In this document: positions 12,178-23,900 of the stretch, piece after piece
Numbering within the stretch: position 1 is the first letter of the stretch
How the letters are laid out: each line of letters begins with the position of its first letter
From: Sindora glabra
Taxonomy: Eukaryota > Streptophyta > Magnoliopsida > Fabales > Fabaceae
Length of the DNA: 64,000 nt
Assembly: GCA_020226215.1 (NCBI GenBank)
Contig: CM035226.1
Coordinates: 91,846,895-91,910,894 of the forward strand
Reading direction: 5' to 3'
Notes under the pieces: model-generated
The model's database searches: none
What the model was told of the DNA's origin: nothing
The model's input: only the letters and a program-made list of their open reading frames with translations
Program-made: the position numbers and the translations under genes

Positions 12178-13848
12178 AAATTTCAGGATGGATGATAGTA
12201 ATTTACCTTAAAAATGATTGAGTTATAGAGATTTATAAAAGTTTAAAGCACATTTCAAAATCAAATTCCTCATCAAGTAACATTTATGATTATCAACTGT
12301 ATAGTTATTAACTATCACAACTCAAACTTAATCGTGATTGACATGGGTCTTGCCATTTAGTTTCTACTAGTCTCAATATTATTTGCACTAATTTTATTTA
12401 GTAAAAATCTCTCTATTTTTATGTTAACTTAAAATTTATGATAGATTTTACAAAAAAATAAACAAAATTTGTCCTATTTTTAGATACTTGTTAAAGGTCA
12501 CATGCCCTAAATTATACAACCCTTGTGAATTTTTATACATATGACTCCAAAATTACATATAACAATTAAATAGTTTTGACATTTAAATTACATAGACACT
12601 ATCCAATCCCTTTTCCTAATCTAACTATCATAATTTCCTAACAAAGTAGTCATTAATTCTCCATAGATGTTACAAGGATCTATTGCATTTAAAATTAATT
12701 TTAAAATATTGAAAATAAAATGAACAAATTATGAGAATTCAATGAGTGTACATCTATTGATATATTATTAATGTCAAATAATTAAAATCATTAAATATTA
12801 TTAAATAGTAAAGATAAAAAACAATCACAAATTCCATATCTCGATTTTTTTGCTCCAGGTATCAAGTCTTTGGGTAATGTATTTACCTGCACATAGCTTA
12901 AGTTTCTTGTTTCTTGTGATAATTTATAATATCCTTAAGTATTTAATTCACACAATACCATCATTATATTACATGTAACTTGTTCCAATAGTTATTAAAC
13001 TTTCAAGTAACCAATATAACTCAATTATAACTAAGTTATTGCTATTACATTAAATAGAAAGTAGCAATTTTACAACATAATGCATAAGAATTTATAAATA
13101 TAATATATACATCCATTTTTTTACTCTTAAACCAACCTTGTACCCTAACTCTCTTTTCATTCTTATTCCTCTTGGGCTAACATTATATATTACCCACCTT
13201 TATTACTAGGAATTTTTCATAACACCATCCCTATCACATTTTTTATCTCAATGTCACTTAATGCATAATTCATAATATAATTTAAGCATTAAAGCTTAAG
13301 CTCTACATAACACAATCACAATTCAATTTTGATGTACATAATGATATATGTTGGCACCACCGTGCCCTCTTGCATCGCTACAAGCATTTATGCATATGAC
13401 AATATACAATCCATGACACGTTTCTTAATATATTTCAAACATAATCACAACAATGTAAATCCATTATCATGCCACATTCTTTATACATGTTTAAGAAATT
13501 ATTCATGCATCTAAAATCTATTATTTCACATTTATCAATTGCTTCATCTATCAACATCAATACTATACTTTTCTCGTGCATAATTAAAAAGCCTACTATT
13601 CTTATTTCATGAAAAAGAAGATCCTATCCATATTAATTATGAATAAGGCACCTAATCGAGTATTTTAGGAATACAAATATTAATAAATAGTTATTTTAAT
13701 AGGTCTCTTAAAGACAAGAATAATAAAGGTATAATTATAGGTAAATGACTATAAGAGTTTTTAAATTTCCATAAGCCACAAACATAAACATATATATATA
13801 AAGAGAGAGACAGAGAGTACAAACTGTAATTAAGATAATGTTGTGGAC
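12178..13848. repeat. Diverged repeat block, copy 1 (possible LTR debris)
   Basis: No gene is supported. Short ordered words here (AAAGGTCACATGCCCTAAATTATACAAC near 12494, and the stretch near 13230-13600) recur in the same order, diverged, in 16.1-16.7 kb (GGTTACTTGTCCTAAGACATAAAC near 16099). That suggests two old copies of one long repeat, perhaps remains of an LTR retrotransposon. The open frame at 13329-13514 is part of this repeat and not a gene. No ends, primer-binding site or polyprotein were found. Confidence 0.35.
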
Positions 13849-14317
13849 AAGATATATACTCACTTAATAATGCCTACCTATTCTTAGAAGCTTTAAGACA
13901 TCCATTATTATCTTTCATTTTCTTCCTATTTTACCATTTATAATGATAAATTATAAATATAAGGGCTTCCTTATTTTATTCCTAAACATTATAACTTCAT
14001 ATTTGAATTATAATATATTAACACTCTAGATTATTAACTTTTTATATTTTCTAATATTCACTCACTTGATATAGACTCTAGATTATTAACTTTCTTAAAT
14101 AAGATATATACTCACTTGATGATGCCTACCTATTCTTAGAAGTTTCAAGACATATATTATTATCTTTTATTTTCTTTCTATTTTACCATTTATAATGATA
14201 AATTATAAATATAAGGGCATTCCTTATTTTATTCCTAAACATTATAACTCCATATTTGAATCATAATATAATAACACTCTAGATTATTAACTTTTTATAT
14301 TTTCTAATATTCACTCA
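13849..14317 (+). repeat. Direct repeat pair, ~216 bp units, 252 bp offset
   Basis: Copy 1 runs 13849-14064 and copy 2 14101-14317. Both open with AAGATATATACTCACTT, continue through ATGCCTACCTATTCTTAGAAG and TTTATAATGATAAATTATAA, and close with TTTCTAATATTCACTCA. They differ by only a few substitutions and one or two single-base indels, so this duplication is much younger than the surrounding decay. A 36-base spacer between the copies repeats part of the unit again (CTAGATTATTAACTTT). Confidence 0.85.
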
Positions 14318-17300
14318 TAAAAATGAAGATATATCATTATATAGTGACTTTAGGATTAAACTTCTATAAGTTAAAAAAAATAAAATGTGATACTTTAAAA
14401 TGTTCATTTCAAATTATTTTATCATTTTCTATCATCACTTCCTTATATTCTTGAAATTATCATAAAGAATTTAAAGGTTCTTTATAATGGAGATTTTTCT
14501 AAATCAGGCATAAAATCTTCAAAATATTAGAACTTTATACTCTAAGAATACTTTAATCACCTCATATTATAAAACTATACATGTATTCTTATATTTTTAA
14601 CTCTATTTTAAATAAATCATGAAATCCCATTTCACATATTAATGAGTTTCTTAAATAATGCATGAATCACTCCATAACCACTCTAATTATATTATTGTAA
14701 TATCCTACACTATAAAAATCATATTTTTTAAAAGCATCATTATGCATTTGAAATATAGATAAAATAGATTTTTTTATTAACTTTAAATAACCAACATTGT
14801 TAAATTTGATGACATAAAAAGGCTTTAATCATATTATTATTCAATCATCTTATAGCATAGATTTCATAATTTTTAAAGCTATCATCAAGTATTTCAAACA
14901 TACATAAAAAATGGGTTTTCGTAAATCATACTTATTTACTAAAAAATATTAAGGGATTTTTGTATAAGACTACTCATCACCATATGAAGTGATCACCGGT
15001 AACTTACTGGTCCTAGAATAAGGTTAGCTTATTAACAAGAAAAAGGATCCTAATCTACTTTGTTATGCAAGAAGTAATGCATTTCGTATTGCATTTCTTG
15101 TGACCTCCTCGCACCATCAACAATACCAGTTGGCTTAAGGTGAGCAAGGCAAATGATGACATTGCTGTAGGGAAGGATAAAGGCAAAACTTGATTATGAT
15201 CCATTATCTTTGTTGCATCCATGAGCTACCATTAAGGTAGCATGAAGGAAAGGGAAGAGTGGTGGCATGATGGCATTTTGGCAATATCACATAATGGTTG
15301 AAAAAGAAAAAGGAGAAAGAGAGAAAGAGAAAGAAAAGGAAGGGAAGAGAGAAAATTGAGTGAGAAAAAGAAAAAGGGAAAAAGATGAAGGAGTTATAGG
15401 TTTTGATTAATACTTTTTATGCTACCTAAGCTTATCCTTATCATGAGATCTCAACTCTCTATTTTTTATTCCAATAAATCCTAGCCTTCTATTCATTTAA
15501 AAGAAACCTAGCGTCATAAAATTCATTTCTACTCTCCTTTAAAATCCCAATCTAATAGTTTCATTACTCTATAAATATTAGAAGGATAATTTATTAAATA
15601 TATAAATATGTATGTATATATATATTGTAATTCATCACACCTTGAATTTCTAAGATATCCTAAAAAATTTTACAAACTTATAAATAAAAGTTATCCTCCA
15701 AATCTAATACTTTTTTTCTCAACTTTATGAGAGTGTCATTAATTTAATTATCTAATTAGATTTTGAAATAAGACCTTGACCAATATACATAATTTAACTA
15801 TCCTTATTTATTAAAATAATTATATAGGAGCATTTAAAATATTAAAATTTTAATTATTATTCCAAGTTATCACATGAACCCAGATATCTATCTAAATTTG
15901 ACAATTAGAGTTTCCTAGCACAAACACTTGTAAGGTAAGGTCATTATGACTAATTTGGAGCCCATTAACTAATTCTACTAACCTGATAAATTGACTATAC
16001 AAACTGTGATATATAGAAATTCCATTACTCTTGGTAGCATAAAATTTTAAGAAAGATGAAAAAAATTAAATTTTCCTTTATTTATGTTTACTTTCGTAAG
16101 GTTACTTGTCCTAAGACATAAACTTTTGTGAACTTGATTGATAAATATTGAAACAACATCAATAATATTAAACAAACTACATATATTACATTTACATTAA
16201 CATTCCCATAATTACTAGCACAAAGGTACCAAAAAATATTTCTATAATTTAGAAGTTGTAAGTCTCACACATCATAAATGAAGTAATAAAATATGTTTAT
16301 GTCATAATGGTAATAACATCCTCACATCAATCTATAGTTCTAACCAACATCATAAGGTGTCATCAGTTTAACATTTCAAACATAACCATGAAAAAGATTA
16401 TTAAAACTTAAAAATAATTATAAGAAAGCATATGACTTATAGTTAATCTTAGCCCTTCACAAACACATTCTTGTCCCTCTAAGTTTGTCTTACCCTTCAC
16501 AAATAGTTTCTTAGATCTAATACTAATCACATAATCAGAATTGTCTCATCTAAACATATTAACATGCCTAATAACCATTTACATATCATTTCACAAAATA
16601 TTTTATCAACACAATTTCAATATAAATACAATAACACTATCTATTACAAATTTAACTACATTATGTCATAACCTAACATTAACAACAATGCAATGCCTTC
16701 ATTACATAACCCTAAATAAGTAATGTAGCAAGAATTTACAAAAACAGTTTCAACATACAAGATTTACTGTTAAGCATTTCAATAACTTAAATAATAATAG
16801 ATAAGCACATTCCCAGATTTTTATGTTCAAGCATACCAAAAAGTTTAGCTATAACCATAAAACTTCATAATAGTAGAATATATGACATGTGTATATAAAT
16901 AAAAAGAAATATAAGAATTAGATAAAATAGTGTTTTAAGATAGAATTACACTCACTTTAAGATGATAATTCTACTTTAAGAGTTTCAAATATCTACACTT
17001 ATCTTCCCTTTCTTTTTTATTCATAATTTAAAAGAATAAATTATAAGTAAATTAATTCTAACTATTTTCTTCTAAAACTTCTTATTTTAGGTTCTAATTA
17101 TGTTATTCTAACAATCTAAAGCATCATCTTCTTATATTTCTAATATTATCTTAAGAAGAAACAAACAAACATAATATGTTTGAAGATAAGGGTTTCTTGA
17201 TTCTATCCTAATCATAGAAAAATATTAAGTTCTTATGTTTTTATTAAACTCATGTACTTTTGTGAAGGTCATTAATAGCTTGCTAATACCAAAAACTATA

Positions 17301-18446
17301 GTAGGCTGCTAGCATAAAGCATAGGCCGAATATATCTCCTTGATTACTACTTGCCACAATCTCTCAGCTTACCTAAGCTTCTATAGCATAGTTATGGATG
17401 GAGAAGAGCAAAGCAAAGTGGACAACAGTGAAGGACTAAAACAAACAATGAAGCTTGGTTAAGAAGGAGGGAGGAAAGTCGGTGTTGGAGTAAAGAGAAA
17501 AAAAGAGATGCTCGCGAAAGAAAAAAAAAGTTAAAAAAAATAAAGAGCTAAGGGATTTTATTGAGGGTTCCATTTACACCATAAACTCACTTTGATTGAA
17601 TCTTAACCTTTTATCTTTACTTATTAACTCCATCTCACTAGATCTTAACCACTCATTCTATTTACCCAGTTGACTAAGTTAAGGTAAATTCTAGTTTTCA
17701 CTATTTTTACCTTCCTAATAATTTCTTTGATAGCTTGATAAATTTATAAACTCAAAGATTAGATATTTAAAAAATCCATAGATTTAGGGAATCATTTATT
17801 AAATCATACATAAATATTTTCATCAATCAATATATTCATAACTATTCAATGTTCTTAATTGTTTTGCAAGAAATACATCATAAAAATCATTTAAACTATT
17901 CTTAAATTAAATCTTAGTCAAGTAAATATAATTTTAATATTATCAAGGTAAATATTAATTTTTTTAATTTTATCATAAGGTAAAACAAATAACATTTAGA
18001 TATAAATAATTAATTTATCTACTCAATATTGGTTTAAATAAGGAAATTTTAATAATACAATTATTTGGAATAAATACTTCAAAACTCAAAATTTACAGTT
18101 ATTTTAATAAATAATTAAATAAATAAATAATAAAAATTAAATGTTAGTTATGATATTACATTTCTTTTGTTGGTCCTTACTTTTTTTTAATAATATTTCA
18201 TTTTTTTCTAGTTCCATAACTATTATTTCATATTAACTTAATTGTTTCATACTGAGCTAAAAATTCTTTCCTTCAAATTTGAAGACAATCTAAAGGCTCA
18301 TTGAAAATGTATGATCAATTTTCATATGACTAATGAAATTAAGGGTACACTTAAATTGGTTAGGTACATAACAGAGAATCCTTTGTTAGCCCCTCCAAAT
18401 AATTAATTGATTTAGTTTCATGCTTAATTACTTTAGAAAAATTTTA
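14318..18446. repeat. AT-rich repeat-derived stretch, diverged copy 2
   Basis: No gene is supported. Two GC-richer purine islands, at 15.05-15.40 kb and 17.28-17.53 kb, each sit after a block of the same kind of sequence, in keeping with two diverged copies of one long repeat (units roughly 12.4-15.5 kb and 15.9-17.6 kb). Around 16.93-17.14 kb the order 'ATTCTACTTTAAGAGTTTC...ATAATTTAAAAG...' is a weak relative of the direct repeat at 13.85-14.32 kb. Short frames such as 16541-16723 look non-coding. Confidence 0.35.
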
Positions 18447-19018
18447 GTCATAACTCTCAAAAGCATTGTGGGATTTCAATAAATCCTAACAATTAGAATT
18501 GTAATTCATAGTACATATATAAGAAAAATAAGAACCATCATCATGTAACGAATTAGAATAGTGAGAATCACATTGATAAATTTGTACTTGTATAATGTTT
18601 CTCAATAATCTAACCTCTAAGTTTGACCAATAAAATTGATATAAATTCTAGAGACTAAAAAAATGAAACATAAATTTTACAAATTAATAAAATGAAATAT
18701 AAAATAACTAAAGAAAGGAGGAAGAAAAGAAGTTTGGTCATAACTTTCAAAGGAATTGTAGGATTTCAATATATCCTAACAATTAGAATTATAATTCAAA
18801 ATATCCATTTAAAAAAAATGAGAATCATTATCATCAAGTGAATTAAAATCGTGAGAATCACAATGATAAACTTATACTCATAGAATATTTCTAAATAATC
18901 TAACTTCTAAATTTAACCAATAAAATTGTTTTAAAGACTAAAAAGGTGAAATATAAATTTTACAAATTGATAAAAAGAAATATAGAATAACAAAAGAATG
19001 AAAGATGAAAAAGAGTTT
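18447..19018 (+). repeat. Two-copy tandem repeat, ~290 bp unit
   Basis: Copy 1 begins GTCATAACTCTCAAAAGCATTG at 18447 and copy 2 begins GTCATAACTTTCAAAGGAATTG at 18737, a 290 bp period. Both carry GGATTTCAAT, TCCTAACAATTAGAATT, GTGAGAATCACA, AATAATCTAAC and ACATAAATTTTACAAATT (copy 2 has ATATAAATTT). Divergence is roughly 10-15 percent by eye. No coding frame spans the unit. Confidence 0.8.
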
Positions 19019-19339
19019 TAGAAGAATATTTTTACATGTGAGTATCACATTGGAATATTTTGCTTGGATATTTGATCAGAAAATTAATGGATGAGGGTTT
19101 GTTGCACCATCAATTAAATAAAGGTATGTAGTAAGTACATTTTGATAGTATGTGAAGTAACTTAAAAGCTTACTAAGTTTGAACAACCAAGATATTAGAA
19201 AAATATATTTCTAATTAAAATTAAAATGGTAGAAAGGATAGGTTTTTCAATTCTATGATTTAAAAGTAGTAATTGAACTAATCCCTCAAACATCAAAGAA
19301 TCTTTATTGAAATGATTACCTACTAAGAAATGATTAGTG

Positions 19340-19425
19340 CTAAATCGGATTCAAACCTATAATCAAATGGATCACAATAATCTTATTCAAATTTTTGCAA
19401 CTAGTTGAACCAACTCACATTAACA
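19340..19425 (-). mobile_element. Possible tRNA-derived SINE remnant
   Basis: Read on the minus strand, the segment has a first-box-like TTGGTTCAACTAGTTGCAA and, about 40 bases later, GGTTTGAATCC, which is close to the RNA polymerase III B box GGTTCGAATCC (plus-strand 19347-19357). That spacing is right for a tRNA-type promoter. No A-rich tail or flanking duplication was found, so the assignment is tentative. Confidence 0.3.
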
Positions 19426-19471
19426 TTTTAATTTATTAAAATCTAAAAATATTTGTATTATTATTTATTAT

Positions 19472-20003
19472 AAGAAAAAATATAAATTACTCCTTCAATT
19501 TTGGAGTAATTAGATTTTACTCTCTTCAACTTTGGAAGCTTGAAAATCATTCCCTTAAATTTTACAAAATTTGAGATTAATATCCATTATCCACTTAATT
19601 AATTATTTTATTAAATTATATATTTTTATATAATTTTAAAATAAGAATTATAATATTATAGTATAATAAAATTTTTATTCATTTTTTCATATATAATTTT
19701 TATGTTTTATAATTAATAAAAATTAAATTATATACAAAATTATAATTATTAAATACTTATAAATAAAGTAAAAAATTATCTAAAAATTAATTAATTAATT
19801 AATTAATATTTTATGATATTATAATCCTTATTTAAAAATTTTATGAAAAAATAATATAATTTAATAAAATTATTAATTAAATAAATAATATGTGTCAATT
19901 TTAAGTTTTATAAAGTTTAAAGATAGTAATTTTTAAATTTTTAAAATTGAAAAAGGCAAAATCTAACCACTTTAAAGCTAAAGAGCTATTTTGCATTTTT
20001 TTA
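19472..20003. mobile_element. ~520 bp inverted-repeat element, copy A
   Basis: The left arm reads AAATTACTCCTTCAATTTTGG, then GTAATTAGATTTTACTC; the right arm is its diverged reverse complement (GGCAAAATCTAACCACTTTAAAGC, then AGCTATTTTGCATTTTTT). The arms span about 120 bases each, around an AT-rich centre with no coding capacity. Two more members of the same family occur at 27487-28005 and 32447-32970. This is the most repeated mobile element that I can define inside the window. Confidence 0.7.
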
Positions 20004-20540
20004 TTATATTTTAACAATTTAAATATTTTGATAGTATAATTAAATAAAAACAAAAGGAAAAAATTAATTTTTTGTACTTTTATAAAAAAATAAACAAAAA
20101 TATTGAGAATCTCGTTACAATAGTAAAATGAGAAACACTTTTATTTTTCTTTATTTTTGCCTAATATATTGAATGCTAAAACTTCTATTTATTTTACCAA
20201 AAAAATTATGAGATGGATTTACCAAAAAGAAAAGATTATGAGACGAGAATTATTTCTTCAAATATTTGTGCTGATTTGACCACATGGGGAATAATATCAT
20301 TCAATTATTGCTTTTATTTCTTTGGATAAACATGGATTATAAACCATTCAAACGGATATGGGGCCCACGAAAGCGACAGCTAAAACGACGTCGACCACCA
20401 ATTAGGCCCGCATGAGCCTACCGATAAAACGACACTTAAATTCCCATAAACGCAAGACAAATTTAAAAACAGTTTTATTTTTCTAACCAATCAGGTTTGG
20501 GGAATAGATAGTGCCTTCTTGGCCACTACTTTAGATACGC
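20004..20540. other. Repeat edge to LNK2 promoter transition
   Basis: AT-rich DNA continues to about 20340. Composition then changes sharply: 20358-20450 has many CpG-containing words, including ACGACGTCGACC and two AAAACGAC words, in contrast to the preceding 10 kb. I read it as the distal part of the LNK2 promoter. Confidence 0.4.
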
Positions 20541-20545
20541 TTCCT

Positions 20546-20615
20546 GACACGTGTCGATCACGCAACCAGCTTCGCCAATTGTAAACCATTCGCCAACCCA
20601 CGTGACTCTCACGTG
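20546..20615 (+). promoter_or_regulatory. Triple G-box cluster in LNK2 promoter
   Basis: Three CACGTG hexamers lie at 20548-20553 (in the 10-base palindrome GACACGTGTC), 20599-20604 and 20610-20615, about 300-360 bp before the start codon. CACGTG is the core site for plant bHLH and bZIP factors such as PIFs and HY5, and is enriched at targets of the clock repressors PRR and TOC1. LNK genes are known to be light- and clock-regulated, so the cluster fits, but binding is inferred from the sequence alone. Confidence 0.7.
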
Positions 20616-20788
20616 ACCTAGTCCCCATTACCCTTCTCTTCGACTCGGACTCTCTCAGCCTCTGGAAACTCGGTTACCGTTTTGCTACAATCCGTGAACT
20701 TTGAAGAAGAAGAAGAGCGATAAAGCTTGCTTCTCTCTGTGTTTTTCTGCTCTGGTTGTGACCTTTCTGATTGCTTCGGCTCAAATTC

Positions 20789-20818
20789 ATGGTGGTGTTG
20801 AGCTGCTTACGTCCGTGA
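20789..20818 (+). promoter_or_regulatory. uORF 1 in LNK2 leader
   Basis: An ATG at 20789 opens a nine-codon frame (MVVLSCLRP) that stops at 20818, 91 bases before the main start. It lies in the GC-richer pre-ATG leader and would be translated if transcription starts upstream of it. I cannot see the true transcription start from sequence. Confidence 0.4.
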
Positions 20819-20836
20819 ACTTCTGGAAATTCGGCG

Positions 20837-20917
20837 ATGAGTGAGCTAATTCGCGGTCTTGTCTTTGATTCCGGTTTTGGATTTCAGAATTTCGCTTATT
20901 ATCTAAGAAATGTTTGA
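20837..20917 (+). promoter_or_regulatory. uORF 2 overlapping the LNK2 start codon
   Basis: An ATG at 20837 opens a 26-codon frame that ends at TGA 20915-20917, after the LNK2 ATG at 20910 and out of frame with it. Ribosomes that use this uORF could not easily reinitiate at the main start, so it could limit LNK2 translation. A leader intron using the AG at 20886-20887 (within TTGGATTTCAG) would remove it; I cannot exclude that. Confidence 0.45.
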
Positions 20918-23900
20918 TTGGAACGACGAAGAGGTTAGTCGAGTTTCGATTTGTTTTATAGACTTTTGATTTTGATTTTTTTTCCCATAGGCAATGAACC
21001 AGTTCTTCTTCCTTTTTTTTCATTTTTTACTAAGCTGATGATCTATTGTTGAATTGGTGGTTTAAAGTAAAACTGATGCGAAAATGTTGAATTTTTTAGT
21101 GGGAATTTTCTGTTTACATATCTCCTTTTATGTTAAAATGTTTATGTCTGTGGCTGTTTGTTGTTACTTGGTTTCAAAATTATTTTGCAACATATTGTAA
21201 TTGTATATAAATTTTTTTGAATTGAACTAAACTCAACTAATATATTCTACATAAATTGGGAGCTGGAACAAACGTCTGCTCTATCATTCATTTGTTGTGT
21301 CTTAGAATAAAATGGGAGGAAACAGAGAGGCTTTGATTTTTTGTTTCTAAATTTTAAGCAGATGTTCACAGAATTATTCACCGTTGTTGAAGAAATGGAA
21401 AGAACAGTGGGAAACAAATAGGGGTTATTGGATTAAAATGAATTAAAAGTGATATTTTAAAGGGTTCAATCAATTTTGGAAAAGAGAAGAAAAAGGATTG
21501 TTTACTATCTTATTTAGAATTGTCGCATCCTTCAATTTTTGGTAGTGCTTATTCTTAGAATATTCCGGTGTGAAACAGTAGGAGATAAGGTTAGTTTATG
21601 TGGTGCAGGAGAAATTTCTTTAGTCATGGTGAGCTGTGAAAGCACATGAAGAGAGAGGGGGTGGACTGGACTCAACAAGTAGTATTTTGGAGGCTGGGGT
21701 TTCTACCTTAAAATATTGGGTGAGATTTGCTTTCGATTGGATTTTGAGAGCAATAATAATGAAAATTTTTTGGTGTCCAAGACACAAAGTGGACTTGGTA
21801 AAAGGAGTTACCCACTAGCCTTTATGTTTCTCTTTATCAGAACTAAAAGTGGTTGCAGAATATCATTATTAATTTGGTTTGATTTCTTGAGAGGATGAGA
21901 AAATTATGACTGCTTGATGATGTATTGAAACCATTTTAGAGCGCAACTGTGGATGTAACCTCCTTTAATCACATAGGCATGGGTGAAGACTTGAGTGAGT
22001 TCTTGTATTTGGAGTTACATGATTTTTCCATAGCGTTTTGGAAAAGAAGGAAAATACAGGATCGAAGTATTCAACGTTTCTACACTTAGGGTCTATTGAC
22101 TTATTCCATTTCAATTTTAAATTTCAGAATAAGGGGATTCAAGTATGTATTCTGTCTTTTGTAGCCAATTTGGATTCAAATATGTATCCTTTCTTTTCCA
22201 TCTGATAGGCATGCTTTAATTTGGAAGGCAATGTTTCCTGAACTAATCCAATTTTTAACTGCATATTGCCGTTCAATTTACGTTGATATAGCACTTTCAT
22301 TATTTTCCAAGGAAGAAGACCGTACATTATTGTTTTTGCTGACCGAGGAGGAAAGGGGTGTTGAATTTTTATGTATTGGGATATATTTTTAAATATTTTC
22401 CTGTTGTCATCTTCGCTTTGAAAGAAGTGGGAAATGGAATTTTGGATTTAAAAAAAAAAATCTGGAAGAAGCTTTTGAAGACTGTTTTGAAGAATGGCCA
22501 TCTAGTTAAAAAATCTTGTGTTTGGGTGATGCTATTGATACTTCAATTGGATAGCTGAAATGGTTATTCAGCTAAAGTAAATGTGAATCTTATTTGGTTG
22601 GTGTGTTCAGCGCATTAGTGATGTTCTAGGAAGTCCAGTTTCAGGGTTGTGGGATCTCTGCAGATAACCGTTTTGATACCATATTTGTGCATTATCCTTT
22701 GAAAGCATATGGGTCCGTTTGATTATGTTTTCACTTTTTGCTTTCTAAATAAATCTTTTCAATGTTTGCATTAGGGTTGCCTGTTTAAAGATTGAATTGG
22801 AACTTTGATGAATATTTTGCTCTTCAAGGTTTAGGGTCGTTGAGGTCCAGTTATTATACATTCATTAGAAGAATATCTGTGAGCACATTTCCCATTGCAT
22901 ATGTTTGTGTTTGTAAAATAGGCTTGGTTGGGCTGCAATTTGATAGGTAAACTAAGAACTGGCCTGTAACTGGGTCAGTTAGAACTAATTAAGTCTCCAA
23001 TAAACTGGGTACTGATCCTAGTCCAAGGCCCTTGAATTTGGTGAGAAGATGCCTCCTAAAAGTGTCACTCATCTCATTTAATGAATTGTTACTGAGTGAA
23101 CTAAACCTTCACCTAAGAGAGCATGTAAGCAACCTCCCACTAACCAGCTGGCCTCTTACTAGTTGTAAATTACATTAAATATGCTTATTTAGTTCTCAAG
23201 AAGGGTGTGCATCTTTTCTTCACTGTTCCTTAAGATTTCCAAATAATAATTAAATGAACATGATTATTTGATTGGTAGAAACTGAAAATTTCTAAAGAAC
23301 TCATAACTTTCTTAATCAAAGAAGATGTTGATCTCGAGGATACTAGAATATATTGTAAGAGCTAATTACACCTGGAGTCCAAATTTCAGATAGGAAGAGT
23401 CTATCGATGCATTTGTTTGATAGACTCTTTGGGTACGTTTATTTATAAGTCTTTCTTTAATTTTTTGCTCCAGCATCCTTCAAATATTGATTTGTCATTC
23501 CTTAATTCTTTCTGGAAAATTGAGGCTCTATCTGGGTTAAACTTTCTTTTTGGACTGCTGTTTTGAACAAGGTTAATATTAATGATATGTTCCAAGTGCG
23601 CAAACCTCATGTAGCACTATCTCCGGCTATGTGTTTGTTGTGTTCTAAAAGTTTGGCAAATGATAGTCACTTGTTTCTTCATTATGAGGTGGCATGGCAG
23701 TTATGGAATAAACATTTTTCTTTGTTCAGGATTTCATGGGCTTGTCCAGATACTTTTGACATTTTCTTTTCTAGTAGTTATGGGTTTTTCAGGCATAACA
23801 AAGGAAAAGAGGCCCTTCGGGAAATGGCAAGACTTGCTGTTTTGTGGTGTATTTGGTTGGAATGGAATGCTTGAATTTTTAAACAGCGATTTCAGCCTAT

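Noticed and set aside
18447..19018. CRISPR-like repeat array
   Set aside because: Only two long diverged copies without short regular repeats and spacers; it is an ordinary tandem duplication in plant DNA.
21636..22558. Short frames of 60-66 codons in LNK2 intron 1
   Set aside because: They overlap each other in different frames, lack similarity to known proteins and are inside an intron. A LINE origin for this part was considered but no motif supports it.
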